NCBI RefSeq assembly: GCF_026262575.1
Contig: NZ_JAPKFL010000002.1
Coordinates: forward strand, 124,001-188,000
DNA: 64,000 bases
DNA from: Streptomyces marinisediminis
GTDB taxonomy: Bacteria > Actinomycetota > Actinomycetes > Streptomycetales > Streptomycetaceae
Direction of reading: 5' to 3'
Shown: positions 53,859 through 63,009 of the stretch, piece after piece
Layout of the letters: each line of letters starts with the position of its first letter
Position numbering within the stretch: position 1 is the first letter of the stretch
Made by a program: the position numbers and the translations under genes
Notes under the pieces: model-generated
Seen by the model: the letters and a program-made list of their open reading frames with translations, nothing else
Databases searched by the model: none
What the model was told of the DNA's origin: nothing

Positions 53859-54716
53859 TCAGCCCGCCGGCGGGGCGCTGTCGCGCAGGAACGTCCTCAG
53901 GTGCCCGGTGAGCCGCCGGGGCTGGCCCTCGGGCAGCAGGGTGTAGCTGTCGGCGATCTCCACGTGCGTCGCGCGGGGCGGGAGCCCGGCCAGCCGGCGG
54001 CCGTGCTCGGGCGGCATCACCCGGTCCTCCGCCGCCCAGGCGACGAGCGCGGGCCGGTCGAAGCCGCGCAGTGCCTCCGCCCAGGCCGGCAGCTCACCGC
54101 GGGGCGGGACGCCGAGCACGTACCGGCGCAGGTCGCGGCGGATCTCCGGCGACGACCACGGCGGCGCGAACCAGCCGTCCATCACCGCGGGCGGCACGGG
54201 CCGCTTGCTCATCCACCCCCAGGTCATCGGCAGCCGCCGCATCGGACGGGCCTTCAGCAGCGCGAAGGCGGCCGCGATGCCGCCCGGCAGCTTCGCGGAG
54301 GCGTACAGGTTGCGGCCGGGCAGGCCGGGCGGGTAGTTGTCGAACGCCTCGCAGGAGGTGAGGACCCGCCGCCCGACGCGGCCGGCCCGGCCGTCGGCGA
54401 CGAGGGACTGGGCACCGCCCCAGTCGTTCAGCACGAGCGTGACGTCGCGCAGGTCCAGCCGCTCCAGTAACTCGGCCACCAGGCGGGACACGCCGAGCCC
54501 GGACAGGTCGGCGTCGGGCCGCATCGGCCTGCGGTGGCCGCCGAGCGGCAGCGTCGGCACCACGCAGCGGTAGTCGTCCCGCAGGTCCGCCACGACGTGG
54601 CGCCACAGCGTCCGGTGCATGGCGACGCCGTGCAGCAGGACGACCACCGGCCCGCCGCCGCCGGTGTCCTCGTACTCGACGGTGCCCGCCGACAGTTCCA
54701 CCCCGGCCACGTTCAT
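53859..54716 (-). CDS. Alpha/beta hydrolase, haloalkane dehalogenase/epoxide hydrolase-like
   Basis: A 285-residue hydrolase. It shows GGPVVVLLHGVAMHRTLWRH (oxyanion HG), and the nucleophile is Asp rather than Ser, in VTLVLNDWGGAQSLVADGRA (NDWGG), as in haloalkane dehalogenases and epoxide hydrolases. The acid is in PALVAWAAEDRVMPPEHGRR, but at the usual catalytic His position the sequence reads EIADSYTLLPEGQPRRL with Tyr in place of His. If real, the missing His would impair dehalogenase chemistry. The ATG at 54716 is the start. The substrate is unknown. Confidence 0.85.
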   Translation of the reverse strand: MNVAGVELSAGTVEYEDTGGGGPVVVLLHGVAMHRTLWRHVVADLRDDYRCVVPTLPLGGHRRPMRPDADLSGLGVSRLVAELLERLDLRDVTLVLNDWGGAQSLVADGRAGRVGRRVLTSCEAFDNYPPGLPGRNLYASAKLPGGIAAAFALLKARPMRRLPMTWGWMSKRPVPPAVMDGWFAPPWSSPEIRRDLRRYVLGVPPRGELPAWAEALRGFDRPALVAWAAEDRVMPPEHGRRLAGLPPRATHVEIADSYTLLPEGQPRRLTGHLRTFLRDSAPPAG

Positions 54717-55053
54717 GTCACTCCCCCCACGCCATCCCCCACTGGTCGCCGCCAGCGTCGACCCGCCCGTCCGCGGCCGCCCGGCGGACGGGCGAGCGCG
54801 GGAGCGCCACGCCGCCGGGGCCGGGCGGCGGCAGGACGGTGCGGAACGGCACGCCGAGCGAGAACCGCGGCGTGGGACGCCAGGACGTACCCCCACCGAG
54901 CTGGGCCCGCGGAGCCCACACCCGCCCGGCGAGGGTGTCGCCAGGTACACCCCCCACCGGGTGCCCCGGCCGCTGCCGCGCCGGTGGGCAGCCTTGCAGA
55001 CTGGGGGCGGCGGCCGCCGGGCCGCCACGGAGGCGAACGAGGGAGCACGGGGC

Positions 55054-56529
55054 ATGACGGGGACGCCGCAGACAGCCGACGGCACACCGGGGAACACTCC
55101 GCCGGACGGCCCGCCGCCGCCCCCGGTGACGGACACGGTGACGGACACGGTGACGGACGCGGCGCCACCCGCCGGGCCGACGCCCGCCCCGACGCCCACC
55201 GCGGCGGCACCCGCGCCGTCCCCCGCGCCGCTCTCGAACGGGCTCGCGGCGGCGGGGCTCGCGGCGGTGCGGGGGCTGTGGCTGGCGGTGAGCGGGATCG
55301 TGGCGGGCACGGTCCTGTTCTCGCTGACGGCGGTGTCGATCGCGCTCGTCCCCGTGCTGGGCATCGGCCTGCTGACCACCCCGCCGCTCCTGGCCGCCGT
55401 CCGCGCCCACGCGGACAAGCGGCGCGAGCTGTGCCGGACGTGGGGCGGGCTCGCCGCCGTCGGCCGGCCCTACCGTCCGCTGCCGCCGGAGGCACGGGCG
55501 GGCGGCCCGGGCGGCAGGGCACGCCGCTGCCTGGCCCTGCTGCGCGATCCGGCGACGTGGCGGGACCTGCACTGGCTGCTGGCGGGCACGGTGGCCGGGG
55601 CCCTGCCCGCCCTGCTCCCGCTGGCGCTGCCGGCCGAGGGGGTGTTCGGCGTCCTGCTGGCGGCGGGGCTGTGGGAGCCGGTGGCGGGCGCGCAGGACGG
55701 CGGCGTCTACTGGTACGCGTTCGTCCCGGTGGACTCCCAGGGCACCGCGAACTACGCGGCGCTGCTCGGGCTGGGGTGGATCGCGCTGGGGCTGCGCTTC
55801 GGTCCCGCGCTCCTGAGCCTGGTGTTCAGGCTGGACGCCGTGCTGCTGCGACCGACGCGGCGGGCGGCGCTGGCCCGCCGGGTGGCGCGGCTCCAGCAGA
55901 CCCGGCACGACGCGGTGGACTCCTCGGCCGCCGAACTGCGCCGCATCGAACGGGACCTGCACGACGGCGCGCAGGCGCGGCTGGTGGCGATGGGCATGAG
56001 CCTGTCCACGGCGGAGGCGCTGATCGAGAAGGACCCCGCGCAAGCGAAGGCGGTGCTGGCCCAGGCGCGGCGCAGCTCGGCGGACGCGCTGACCGAGCTG
56101 CGCGACCTGGTGCGCGGCATCCACCCGCCGGTGCTGGCCGAGCGCGGGCTGGCCGACGCGGTGCGCGCGCTGGCGCTGCGCCTGCCGCTGCCGGTCGAGG
56201 TGACGGCCGAGGTGCCGCGGCGCCTGGCCGAACCGGTGGAGGCCGCGGTGTACTTCGCGGTGAGCGAGCTGCTGACGAACGCCGTCAAGCACGCCGGGGC
56301 GCGGCGGGCGTGGGTGACGCTGCGGCACGTGCCCGAGGCGGGTCTGCTCCACGCCGCGGTGCTGGACGACGGGCACGGCGGCGCCGACCCGGCCCGGGGC
56401 AGCGGGCTGCGCGGCGTCGAGCGGCGGCTCGGCCAGTTCGACGGCACGCTGAGCGTGGACAGTCCGCCTGGTGGTCCGACGCAGGTCACGCTGGACGTCC
56501 CGTGCCCGGCGCCCGGCGGGCCACGGTAG
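55054..56529 (+). CDS. Two-component sensor histidine kinase (NarL/DesK type)
   Basis: A 491-residue membrane kinase. Residues 1-65 are Pro/Thr/Ala-rich with a VTDTVTDTVTD repeat; then two hydrophobic pairs (about 68-115 and 170-260; VSGIVAGTVLFSLTAVSIAL) form the sensor. The HisKA_3 phospho-acceptor is RIERDLHDGAQARLVAMGMS, with H near residue 308. The ATPase has YFAVSELLTNAVKHAGARRA and DDGHGGADPARGSGLRGVER. The ATG at 55054 follows GGGAGC. It lies 64 bp upstream of the cognate response regulator. Confidence 0.93.
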   Translation: MTGTPQTADGTPGNTPPDGPPPPPVTDTVTDTVTDAAPPAGPTPAPTPTAAAPAPSPAPLSNGLAAAGLAAVRGLWLAVSGIVAGTVLFSLTAVSIALVPVLGIGLLTTPPLLAAVRAHADKRRELCRTWGGLAAVGRPYRPLPPEARAGGPGGRARRCLALLRDPATWRDLHWLLAGTVAGALPALLPLALPAEGVFGVLLAAGLWEPVAGAQDGGVYWYAFVPVDSQGTANYAALLGLGWIALGLRFGPALLSLVFRLDAVLLRPTRRAALARRVARLQQTRHDAVDSSAAELRRIERDLHDGAQARLVAMGMSLSTAEALIEKDPAQAKAVLAQARRSSADALTELRDLVRGIHPPVLAERGLADAVRALALRLPLPVEVTAEVPRRLAEPVEAAVYFAVSELLTNAVKHAGARRAWVTLRHVPEAGLLHAAVLDDGHGGADPARGSGLRGVERRLGQFDGTLSVDSPPGGPTQVTLDVPCPAPGGPR

Positions 56530-56593
56530 ATTCGCCCCCGGCCCCGCTTCTCGCCCCCGGCCCCGCCCGCCACCCGCCCCCTGGAGTCACCGC

Positions 56594-57241
56594 GTGCGCG
56601 TCGTCCTCGCCGAAGACCTCTTCCTGCTGCGCGACGGCCTGGTGCGGATGCTGGAGGCGTACGGCTTCGAGATCACCGCCGCCGTCGACAACGGCCCGGA
56701 GCTGAGCCGCGCGCTGCGCGAACTGCGCCCGGACGTGGCCGTCGTGGACGTGCGGCTGCCGCCGTCCTTCACCGATGAGGGCCTGCAGTGCGCGCTGGCC
56801 GCCCGGCGCGAGCGGCCGGGGCTGCCCGTACTGGTGCTCTCGCAGCACGTGGAGCAGCTCTACGCCCAAGAGTTGCTGGCGGACGGCACGGGCGGCGTCG
56901 GCTATCTGCTGAAGGACCGGGTGTTCGACGCCGACCAGTTCGCCGACGCCGTGCGCCGGGTGGCGGCCGGGGGCACGGCGATGGACCCGCAGGTGATCCA
57001 GCAGTTGCTGGCCCGGGGCGGGCGGGACCGGCCGGTGGAGACGCTGACGCCGCGCGAGCGGGAGGTGATGGAGCTGGTGGCGCAGGGCCGGTCGAACGCG
57101 GCCATCGCCGAACGCCTGGTGGTGACCGAGCGCGCGGTGGCCAAGCACACCTCGAACATCTTCGCCAAGCTGGGCCTGCCCGTCTCCGACGACGACAACC
57201 GCCGGGTCCTGGCCGTCCTGGCGTACCTGGACACGCGGTGA
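56594..57241 (+). CDS. NarL/LuxR-type response regulator
   Basis: A 215-residue regulator paired with the kinase before it. The receiver has the acidic pair in VVLAEDLFLLRDG, the phospho-acceptor Asp in VAVVDVRLPPSFTDEG and the conserved Lys in VGYLLKDRV. The LuxR-type HTH is TPREREVMELVAQGRSNAAI, AERLVVTERAVAKHTSNIFA. The GTG at 56594 (VRVVLAEDLF) is the start. Targets are unknown; the next gene begins 49 bp later on the same strand. Confidence 0.95.
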   Translation: MRVVLAEDLFLLRDGLVRMLEAYGFEITAAVDNGPELSRALRELRPDVAVVDVRLPPSFTDEGLQCALAARRERPGLPVLVLSQHVEQLYAQELLADGTGGVGYLLKDRVFDADQFADAVRRVAAGGTAMDPQVIQQLLARGGRDRPVETLTPREREVMELVAQGRSNAAIAERLVVTERAVAKHTSNIFAKLGLPVSDDDNRRVLAVLAYLDTR

Positions 57242-57290
57242 GCGCGGCGGCGGGGCGTGACCGATCGGCTCGCCGGTCGTTGCCCAGCGC

Positions 57291-59342
57291 GTGGCTCTGA
57301 AGGACGCGACCTCCCCCCAGTCTTCCTCCGCCGGCCCCGTGGACGTCGAGCGGGCCGAGGCGGCGCTCGTCGAGCACTACCCGCGGCTGGTGCGGCTCGG
57401 CTACCTGCTGCTGCCGCCCTCGCTCAGCCGCCACCGGCGCGCGCTCACCGCGCACGCCCTGGCGCAGCGGGCGCTGCCGCGCGGCAAGGCGGCGAAGGAG
57501 GACCCTCCGCTGCCGGGGCAGCGCGGCGAGCCCGACGCGGAACGCGGGGCGGCCGACGCGGAACGCGGGGCGAGTGACGCGGAACGCGGCGAGACCGACG
57601 CGGAACGCGGGGCGGGCGCCGAGGATTCGGACTACGCCTACCTGCGGCTGCGAGTGGTGCGCGGAGCGCTGGAGGCGACGCGTCCGGCGCGGCTCGGGCC
57701 CTGGAAGCTGGGCTGGGTACCGAAGGCCCGGCCGGTGCTGCCGCAGGTCGTGGGCCTGCGGCTGTTCCCCGGCGCGGGCAGTGCGGACGAGGTGGCGCTG
57801 GAGCAGGCGCTGGCGGCCGTCAGCGCCGCGGGGCGGGCGGCGTTCGTGCTGCGCGGCCTGGAGCGGCTGGCGGACGGGGACGTGGTGCGGCTGCTGGACG
57901 CCGCCGGGGTCGCGGAGCCCGAGGAGGCGCTCGCGGAGGCCGGTGGCGTGCGGACGCCCGCGGGCAGCCGGGACCGGGCGCTGCTGGAGTCCCCGGAGTT
58001 CGACGCCTGCTCGCTGCGGGCCCGCCCCACGGACCTGATGCGCCGTCGGCAGCACGGGCGGGCCGCGCTGGTCGCGGTCGCGGCGCTCGGGGTGTGCGGC
58101 GCGCTGCTGGGGCTGCCGGGCGACACCTGGGGTCCGGACGGCGCGGCGGCGCCCGTGTACGCGCAGAACCCGGCCGCCGAGCGGGCGCTGGACCCGGGCA
58201 AGCTGGTCCGGGTGGAGGCCGCCGCCTGGCGGAACGCCGCGCGCACCGACTTCACGGCCTGGCCCGCGCGCGGCGACCTGGCCGGGGACGAGGAGCTGCT
58301 GCGCCGGGCGCTGGCGGTGTGGGCCCGCCCGGGCGGCGAGGTGAACGTGACGGCCACGCCCGGCACGCACGCCGGTCCCGCCGCCGGCCCCCCGCACCTG
58401 CTGTACGCGGGCGAGGTGGACGGCGCCTCGGTGGTGCTGCTCTACGACGGCCTGCGCGTCGTGCGGTACGCCGAGCCCCAGGGTGGCGCGGCGGGCCCGG
58501 TGGCCCTGGACTTCGCCCGGGTGGACGCCGCGGGGGCCGAGGGCTCCAGCGCGGTGCTGCTCACCCGCAGCGACGGCAACGCCCGGTACCTGCTGGCCCC
58601 CTGGGTCGGCGGGCTGGCGGTGACGGACCTGCTGCGGCCCGGCGCGGAGGCCACCGCCGTCAAGCGCCGCGCGGACGGCGTGACGGACCCGGTGACCAGC
58701 CCGCCGCTCGGCGCCGACGAGTGCACCGCGTGGCCGGCGCTCCAGGTCACCTCGGCCGGGCGCGAGGACCCGTACCTGCTGACCGACCTCGGCGAGCTGA
58801 CGCCCGCGCTCCTCACGCACGGTGACCCGGCGGCCGAGCCGGGCGCCGCGGCGGGCGGCGAGGCGCGGGCGGCGCTCGCCCGCGGCGCGTGCCACCTGAC
58901 GTCGGTGGCGGCGGGCGGCGTCCGGGCGGTGAACACCTGGGCGTTCGCCACCCAGGAGCTGCCGGAGGGGAACGGCACCGCGCGCTGGGTGTGCACCCGG
59001 GCGGAGACGTGGCGCGGCGCCGGGGCGAAGGCGCTGGTGCAGTTCCATGCTCCGGCCGAGGACCCGGCCGCACCGGCCGCCCTGGCCGCGCAGGCGGAGG
59101 ACGCCCCGGCGTGCGGCCCGCGCGCGCCCCGGGTGGTGAGCGGCGTGCTGTGGAAGTCCACCGGCGACACCTGGTACCTGCTGGCGGCCGGCAGCGAGGA
59201 CGTCACCTCCATCACCGCGTCGGGTGACGTGAACGCCACGGCGGAGGGCCGCCGGCTGGCCGCCGAGGCCGCGCGGGGCGCGAGCGCGGAGCTGACCGCG
59301 AAGCTGACGGGCGGCGGCACGCTCCGCCCCCTCGCCCGGTAG
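57291..59342 (+). CDS. Large single-pass membrane protein with sigma-like N-terminal region
   Basis: A 683-residue protein. Residues about 18-60 (VERAEAALVEHYPRLVRLGY, RHRRALTAHALAQRAL) resemble the start of ECF sigma region 2, but the spacing is wrong for a working sigma factor. A 7-residue repeat DAERGxx occurs four times (about 82-109). A membrane helix lies at about 250-270 (HGRAALVAVAALGVCGALLG), and the remaining 410 residues are extracytoplasmic (for example VLLYDGLRVVRYAEPQGGAA). It begins with GTG 49 bp after the response regulator. I recognise the general type from streptomycete genomes, but its function is unknown. Confidence 0.8.
   Translation: MALKDATSPQSSSAGPVDVERAEAALVEHYPRLVRLGYLLLPPSLSRHRRALTAHALAQRALPRGKAAKEDPPLPGQRGEPDAERGAADAERGASDAERGETDAERGAGAEDSDYAYLRLRVVRGALEATRPARLGPWKLGWVPKARPVLPQVVGLRLFPGAGSADEVALEQALAAVSAAGRAAFVLRGLERLADGDVVRLLDAAGVAEPEEALAEAGGVRTPAGSRDRALLESPEFDACSLRARPTDLMRRRQHGRAALVAVAALGVCGALLGLPGDTWGPDGAAAPVYAQNPAAERALDPGKLVRVEAAAWRNAARTDFTAWPARGDLAGDEELLRRALAVWARPGGEVNVTATPGTHAGPAAGPPHLLYAGEVDGASVVLLYDGLRVVRYAEPQGGAAGPVALDFARVDAAGAEGSSAVLLTRSDGNARYLLAPWVGGLAVTDLLRPGAEATAVKRRADGVTDPVTSPPLGADECTAWPALQVTSAGREDPYLLTDLGELTPALLTHGDPAAEPGAAAGGEARAALARGACHLTSVAAGGVRAVNTWAFATQELPEGNGTARWVCTRAETWRGAGAKALVQFHAPAEDPAAPAALAAQAEDAPACGPRAPRVVSGVLWKSTGDTWYLLAAGSEDVTSITASGDVNATAEGRRLAAEAARGASAELTAKLTGGGTLRPLAR
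57534..57617 (+). repeat. Four 21-bp tandem repeats coding DAERGxx
   Basis: Four consecutive 21-bp units (57534, 57555, 57576 and 57597 as starts) share the block GACGCGGAACGCGG. They encode DAERGAA, DAERGAS, DAERGET and DAERGAG in the cytosolic part of the large membrane protein. The unit count may vary between strains. Confidence 0.85.
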
Positions 59343-59533
59343 GCGGCGGCGCGGCGGTGGTGGGCCGGCTGTGGCGGGGCGCGCCCTGTGCGACGCGGTC
59401 CGTCCGGCCCGCGCGCGTCCGGCCCGCGCGCGGTACGTGCTTCCCGGCGGCGTGCCCCGCGCGCGGTGGGAGCGGGCCGGTCGGAGGCGGTCCGCTCCTC
59501 CCGGGGCGTCCGACCGGTCGGTAGGGTGAGCGC

Positions 59534-60232
59534 ATGACGACCGGAGTGCGCCGCAGGATGGGCGTGGCGGAGCGCAGGGCGCAACTGATCTCCGTCGCGC
59601 TGGAGTTGTTCAGCCGGCGCTCCCCCGAGGAGGTGTCGATCGACGACGTCGCCTGCGCCGCCGGGATCTCGCGCCCGCTCGTCTACCACTACTTCCCCGG
59701 CAAGTACAGCCTGTACGAAGCGGCGGTACGGGTGGCCGCCGACGAGCTGGCCGGCCGGTTCGAGGAGCCCCGGGAAGGGCCGCTGGGCGCCCGGCTGCTG
59801 CGCGTGGTGCACCGCTACTTCGACTTCGTCTCCGAGCACGGGCCCGGCTTCTCGGCGCTCCTGCGCGGCGGCGCGGCGGTGGGCTCCCCCCGGGCGAACG
59901 CCGTGATCGACGACGTGCGGCAGCGGGCGTACGGGGAGCTCCTGGCCCACCTGGGGGTGAGCGGACCCGGGCCCCGGTTGGCGCTGGTGGTGCGCTCCTG
60001 GGTCGGGCTCGCCGAGACGACGGCGCTGACCTGGCTGGACGACCGGACGATCCGGCGCGCGGAGCTGGAGCGGCAGCTCGTGCACGACTTCCTGGCGCTG
60101 CTGGCCGTCGCGGCGGTCTCGGACGAGGAGTCGGCGGCCGTGGTGCGCGGCGTGCTCGCCCGGGAGCCGGCCGACGGACCGTTCGCCGAGCTGGTGGACC
60201 GCCTGCCGGCCCTGGCGCCGCGGGAGCGCTGA
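59534..60232 (+). CDS. TetR/AcrR-family transcriptional regulator
   Basis: A 232-residue regulator. The N-terminal HTH is VAERRAQLISVALELFSRRS, EVSIDDVACAAGISRPLVYH with YFPGKYSLYEAAV as the recognition segment. The C-terminal ligand domain (about 80-210) has LRVVHRYFDFVSEHGPGFSA. It converges with an acyl-CoA synthetase gene, a frequent partner for TetR regulators that respond to acyl-CoA or fatty acids; that link is inferred from position only. The 191 bp before it contain its promoter and no gene. Confidence 0.92.
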   Translation: MTTGVRRRMGVAERRAQLISVALELFSRRSPEEVSIDDVACAAGISRPLVYHYFPGKYSLYEAAVRVAADELAGRFEEPREGPLGARLLRVVHRYFDFVSEHGPGFSALLRGGAAVGSPRANAVIDDVRQRAYGELLAHLGVSGPGPRLALVVRSWVGLAETTALTWLDDRTIRRAELERQLVHDFLALLAVAAVSDEESAAVVRGVLAREPADGPFAELVDRLPALAPRER

Positions 60233-60274
60233 CCGGCGCGGGCCCGGGCGGCCCCCGGGCGGCACCGCCGCGTG

Positions 60275-60310
60275 CGGTCCGCGCGGCGCTGGTGGCCGCC
60301 GCGCGGACCG
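60275..60310. terminator. Bidirectional hairpin between TetR and acyl-CoA synthetase genes
   Basis: Perfect 14-bp arms CGGTCCGCGCGGCG (60275-60288) and its complement (60297-60310) with an 8-base loop. It fills the gap between two convergent stops. Confidence 0.75.
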
Positions 60311-60317
60311 GGCGGCG

Positions 60318-62000
60318 TCAGAGCGCGTCCTCCCGGTACTCGGCCGGGGAGCCCGCGGCGGTGCGCTCGCGCAGCTCGACGCGGCGGATCTTGCCGGAGA
60401 CGGTCTTGGGCAGCTCCCCGAACTCCAGCCGCCGGATGCGCTGGTAGGGCGCGAGGACCTCGCGGGCGTGGGCGAACAGTTCGCGGGCGGTCTCCGGGCC
60501 GGGCTCCCAGCCCGCCGCGAGGACGACGTAGGCCTTGGGGACGGCCAGCCGCACCGGGTCGGGCGCGGGCACGACGGCCGCCTCGGCGACCGCCGCGTGC
60601 TCCAGCAGCGCGCTCTCCAGCTCGAACGGCGAGATCTTGTAGTCGGAGGCCTTGAAGACGTCGTCGGACCGGCCGACGTAGGTGATGTAGCCCGCGTCGT
60701 CGCGCGTGCCGATGTCACCGGTGCGGTAGTAGCCGTCGGCCATGACCTCGTCGGTGCGGGCCGGGTCGCCGTGGTAGCCGGTCATCAGGCCGGCCGGACG
60801 CCGCGCGAGGTCGAGGCAGATCTCGCCCTCGCGCGCGCCCGGCCGCCCGGTGACCGGGTCCAGCAGCTCGACGGCGAAACCCGGGCACGGACGGCCCATC
60901 GACCCCGGCTTCAGCTCCTGGCCGGGGGTGTTGGCCACCTGGACGGAGGTCTCGGTCTGCCCGAAGCCGTCCCGGATCACCACGCCCCAGCCGCGCCGCA
61001 CCGCCTCGATGACCTCGGGATTGAGCGGCTCCCCGGCGGCGACGACCTCGCGCGGCGGCGTGCGCAGCAGGCCGAGGTCGGCCTGGATGAGCATGCGCCA
61101 CACGGTCGGCGGCGCGCAGAACGACGTCACTCCCACCCGGTCCATCTCGGCCATGAGGCGGACCGGGTCGAAGCGGGTGTAGTGGTGGACGAAGACGGTC
61201 GCCTCGGCGTTCCAGGGGGCGAAGAGGTTGGACCAGGCGTGCTTGGCCCAGCCGGGCGAGGAGATGTTGAGGTGCACGTCCCCGGGCCGCAGCCCGATCC
61301 AGTACATGGTGGACAGGTGGCCGATCGGGTACGAGGCGTGGGTGTGCTCGACGAGCTTGGGGCGGGCGGTGGTGCCGGAGGTGAAGTAGAGCAGCAGCGG
61401 GTCGTCCGCGCGGGTCTCGCCGTCCGGGGTGAAGGCGGCGGGCGCTCCGGCGGAGGCGGCGTAGGACAGCCAGCCGGTGACGGGCGCACCGGTGGCGATG
61501 CGGGTGTACCCGCCGGGCACGGCGTCGAACTTCGCGGTGTCCTCACAGCGGGCGACGACGTGGGCGACGCGGCCGCGCTCCACCCGGTCGCGCAGGTCGG
61601 CGGGGCCCAGTTGCGGCGTGGCGGGCGTGACGACGGCGCGCAGCTTCATCGCCGCGAGCGCCAGCTCCCACAGTTCGGCCTGGTTGCCGAGCATCACCAG
61701 CACCCGGTCCCCCGCGCCGACGCCGACCTCGCGCAGCCAGTTGGCCACCTGGTTGGACCGGTGCGCCAGCTCCGCGAAGGAGGCCCGCGTCTCGCTGCCG
61801 TCCTCCTCGACGATGTGCAGGGCCGGGCGGTCGTTGCCCTCGGCCATGGCGTCGAACCAGTCGAGCGCCCAGTTGAACCGCTCCGGCCGGGGCCAGGTGA
61901 ATCCCGCGTACGCCGCGTCGTAGTCCTCCCGGTGCCGCAGCAGGAAGTCCCGTGCCGCCCGGAACTCCCGTCCCGCCGCCCCTGCGCCGTCCACCGCCAT
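60318..62000 (-). CDS. Medium-chain-type acyl-CoA synthetase (AMP-dependent)
   Basis: A 560-residue ANL-superfamily enzyme that activates a carboxylic acid to acyl-AMP and then acyl-CoA. LLYFTSGTTARPKLVEHTHA is the P-loop, IRDGFGQTETSVQVANTPGQ the A5 motif, YYRTGDIGTRDDAGYITYVG the A7/A8 region (GRSDDVFKASDYKISPFELE) and KTVSGKIRRVELR the A10 Lys. This agrees with ACSM/MACS-like benzoate or medium-chain synthetases. The ATG at 62000 has GGGAGG 5 bp away. It may be controlled by the convergent TetR gene. Confidence 0.93.
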   Translation of the reverse strand: MAVDGAGAAGREFRAARDFLLRHREDYDAAYAGFTWPRPERFNWALDWFDAMAEGNDRPALHIVEEDGSETRASFAELAHRSNQVANWLREVGVGAGDRVLVMLGNQAELWELALAAMKLRAVVTPATPQLGPADLRDRVERGRVAHVVARCEDTAKFDAVPGGYTRIATGAPVTGWLSYAASAGAPAAFTPDGETRADDPLLLYFTSGTTARPKLVEHTHASYPIGHLSTMYWIGLRPGDVHLNISSPGWAKHAWSNLFAPWNAEATVFVHHYTRFDPVRLMAEMDRVGVTSFCAPPTVWRMLIQADLGLLRTPPREVVAAGEPLNPEVIEAVRRGWGVVIRDGFGQTETSVQVANTPGQELKPGSMGRPCPGFAVELLDPVTGRPGAREGEICLDLARRPAGLMTGYHGDPARTDEVMADGYYRTGDIGTRDDAGYITYVGRSDDVFKASDYKISPFELESALLEHAAVAEAAVVPAPDPVRLAVPKAYVVLAAGWEPGPETARELFAHAREVLAPYQRIRRLEFGELPKTVSGKIRRVELRERTAAGSPAEYREDAL

Positions 62001-62074
62001 GTGTTCCTCCCGAAGATCCGTGAATTCCCCCACCATGCCCTGCGCCGCCCCGCCCGTCACGCCTCCGCACGCGG

Positions 62075-62105
62075 CGGCCCGCCCCCGGTCGGCGGGGGCG
62101 GGCCG
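62075..62105 (-). terminator. Hairpin terminator after the excalibur gene
   Basis: Perfect 12-bp arms CGGCCCGCCCCC (62075-62086) and GGGGGCGGGCCG (62094-62105) with a 7-base loop. It lies 17 bp past the excalibur stop, before the acyl-CoA synthetase start on the same strand. Confidence 0.75.
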
Positions 62106-62122
62106 TCGGGTGGGGCGGTGGG

Positions 62123-62584
62123 TCAGCGTTCGGCGCGGCGGCGGCGGACGGTGAAGAGCACGGCGGCGCCCGCGAGGAGCACGGCGCCACCGGCTCCGGC
62201 GAGGTAGGGGGTGGCGTCGTCCCCGCCGGTCTCGGCCAGCTCCGAGGCGTCCGGCTCCGTGCCGCCGCCCGGGGCGGACGCGGGGGCGCTGCTGTCCGGG
62301 CCCGGCGACGCGGCGTCGTCGGTCGTGCCGCCGGAGGCGTCGTCGGTGTCGTCGGCGGGGACGAACCCGGCGGGCGGCTGATCGCAGCCGGTGCCGTCCC
62401 GGTCGCGGTCGAGGTGCTCGCCGTAGTGCGGGTCGCCCGCGGGGATGTCGGCGTAGCCCGCCTCGTAGGCGGCCGTGCAGTTCTCGAACGGGTGGGCGCC
62501 GTCGTGGGCAGCGGCGGCGGTGGGCAGCAGCCCGAGCGCGCAGGCGCTCAGCAGGACGGCGGCGGGTCGACGAATGTGACGCAC
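62123..62584 (-). CDS. Excalibur-domain protein with LAETG sortase signal
   Basis: A 153-residue surface protein. The signal peptide covers 1-27 (VRHIRRPAAVLLSACALGLL, cleavage after TAAAA), then an excalibur Ca-binding domain (FENCTAAYEAGYADIPAGDP, DRDRDGTGCDQPP; the DxDxDGxxC loop). A Ser/Thr/Asp/Pro-rich linker leads to LAETGGDDATPYLAGAGG, a helix AVLLAGAAVLFTV and the basic tail RRRRAER. This is an LAXTG class E sortase sorting signal, so the protein is probably anchored to the wall. The GTG at 62584 is preferred over a TTG 18 bp upstream, with GAGGGG as binding site. Confidence 0.88.
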   Translation of the reverse strand: MRHIRRPAAVLLSACALGLLPTAAAAHDGAHPFENCTAAYEAGYADIPAGDPHYGEHLDRDRDGTGCDQPPAGFVPADDTDDASGGTTDDAASPGPDSSAPASAPGGGTEPDASELAETGGDDATPYLAGAGGAVLLAGAAVLFTVRRRRAER

Positions 62585-63009
62585 GAAAGGAACCCCTCGC
62601 AAGACGTGGCGGTGTGGGGGGGAGGGCTCAACCTAGCGGCGCGTGCACCCACCGAGGCGAAAGTGCGTAGTCGGTAATCGTACTGTTACACACGGGCGCG
62701 AGCGCCCCCACCTCCCGGCCCGGACTCACGCGCCCCGGCACCGCGACCCCGTCCCCGCGCGTCGCCGGAGCACGGACGCGGGGCACTGGTGCGGCGCGAC
62801 CGCCGGAGCCCTGCTCAAGCGCGGCGAGGCCCTGGACACAACCGAGACCACGCGAAGTCCCACAGCCTCGGCACACGCCCCGTAGCCCTCTCAGGCGCCG
62901 ACGGATCCTGCGGAACCTCCGCCGCGACGCCGCCCGCGGACCACCGCCATCGTCCGAGCCGCCGTTGCCCGCGAACCCGACAGATGTTCAGAGTGGAGAG
63001 GCGTCGGTA
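62585..63009. other. Gene-free interval, right-hand edge of the GC-rich core
   Basis: No gene is recognised in these 425 bp. It holds the excalibur promoter: an AT-richer patch around 62660-62695 (GTAGTCGGTAATCGTACTGT) that stands out against the GC-rich surroundings. From about 62960 on the base composition turns less GC-rich. Confidence 0.5.
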
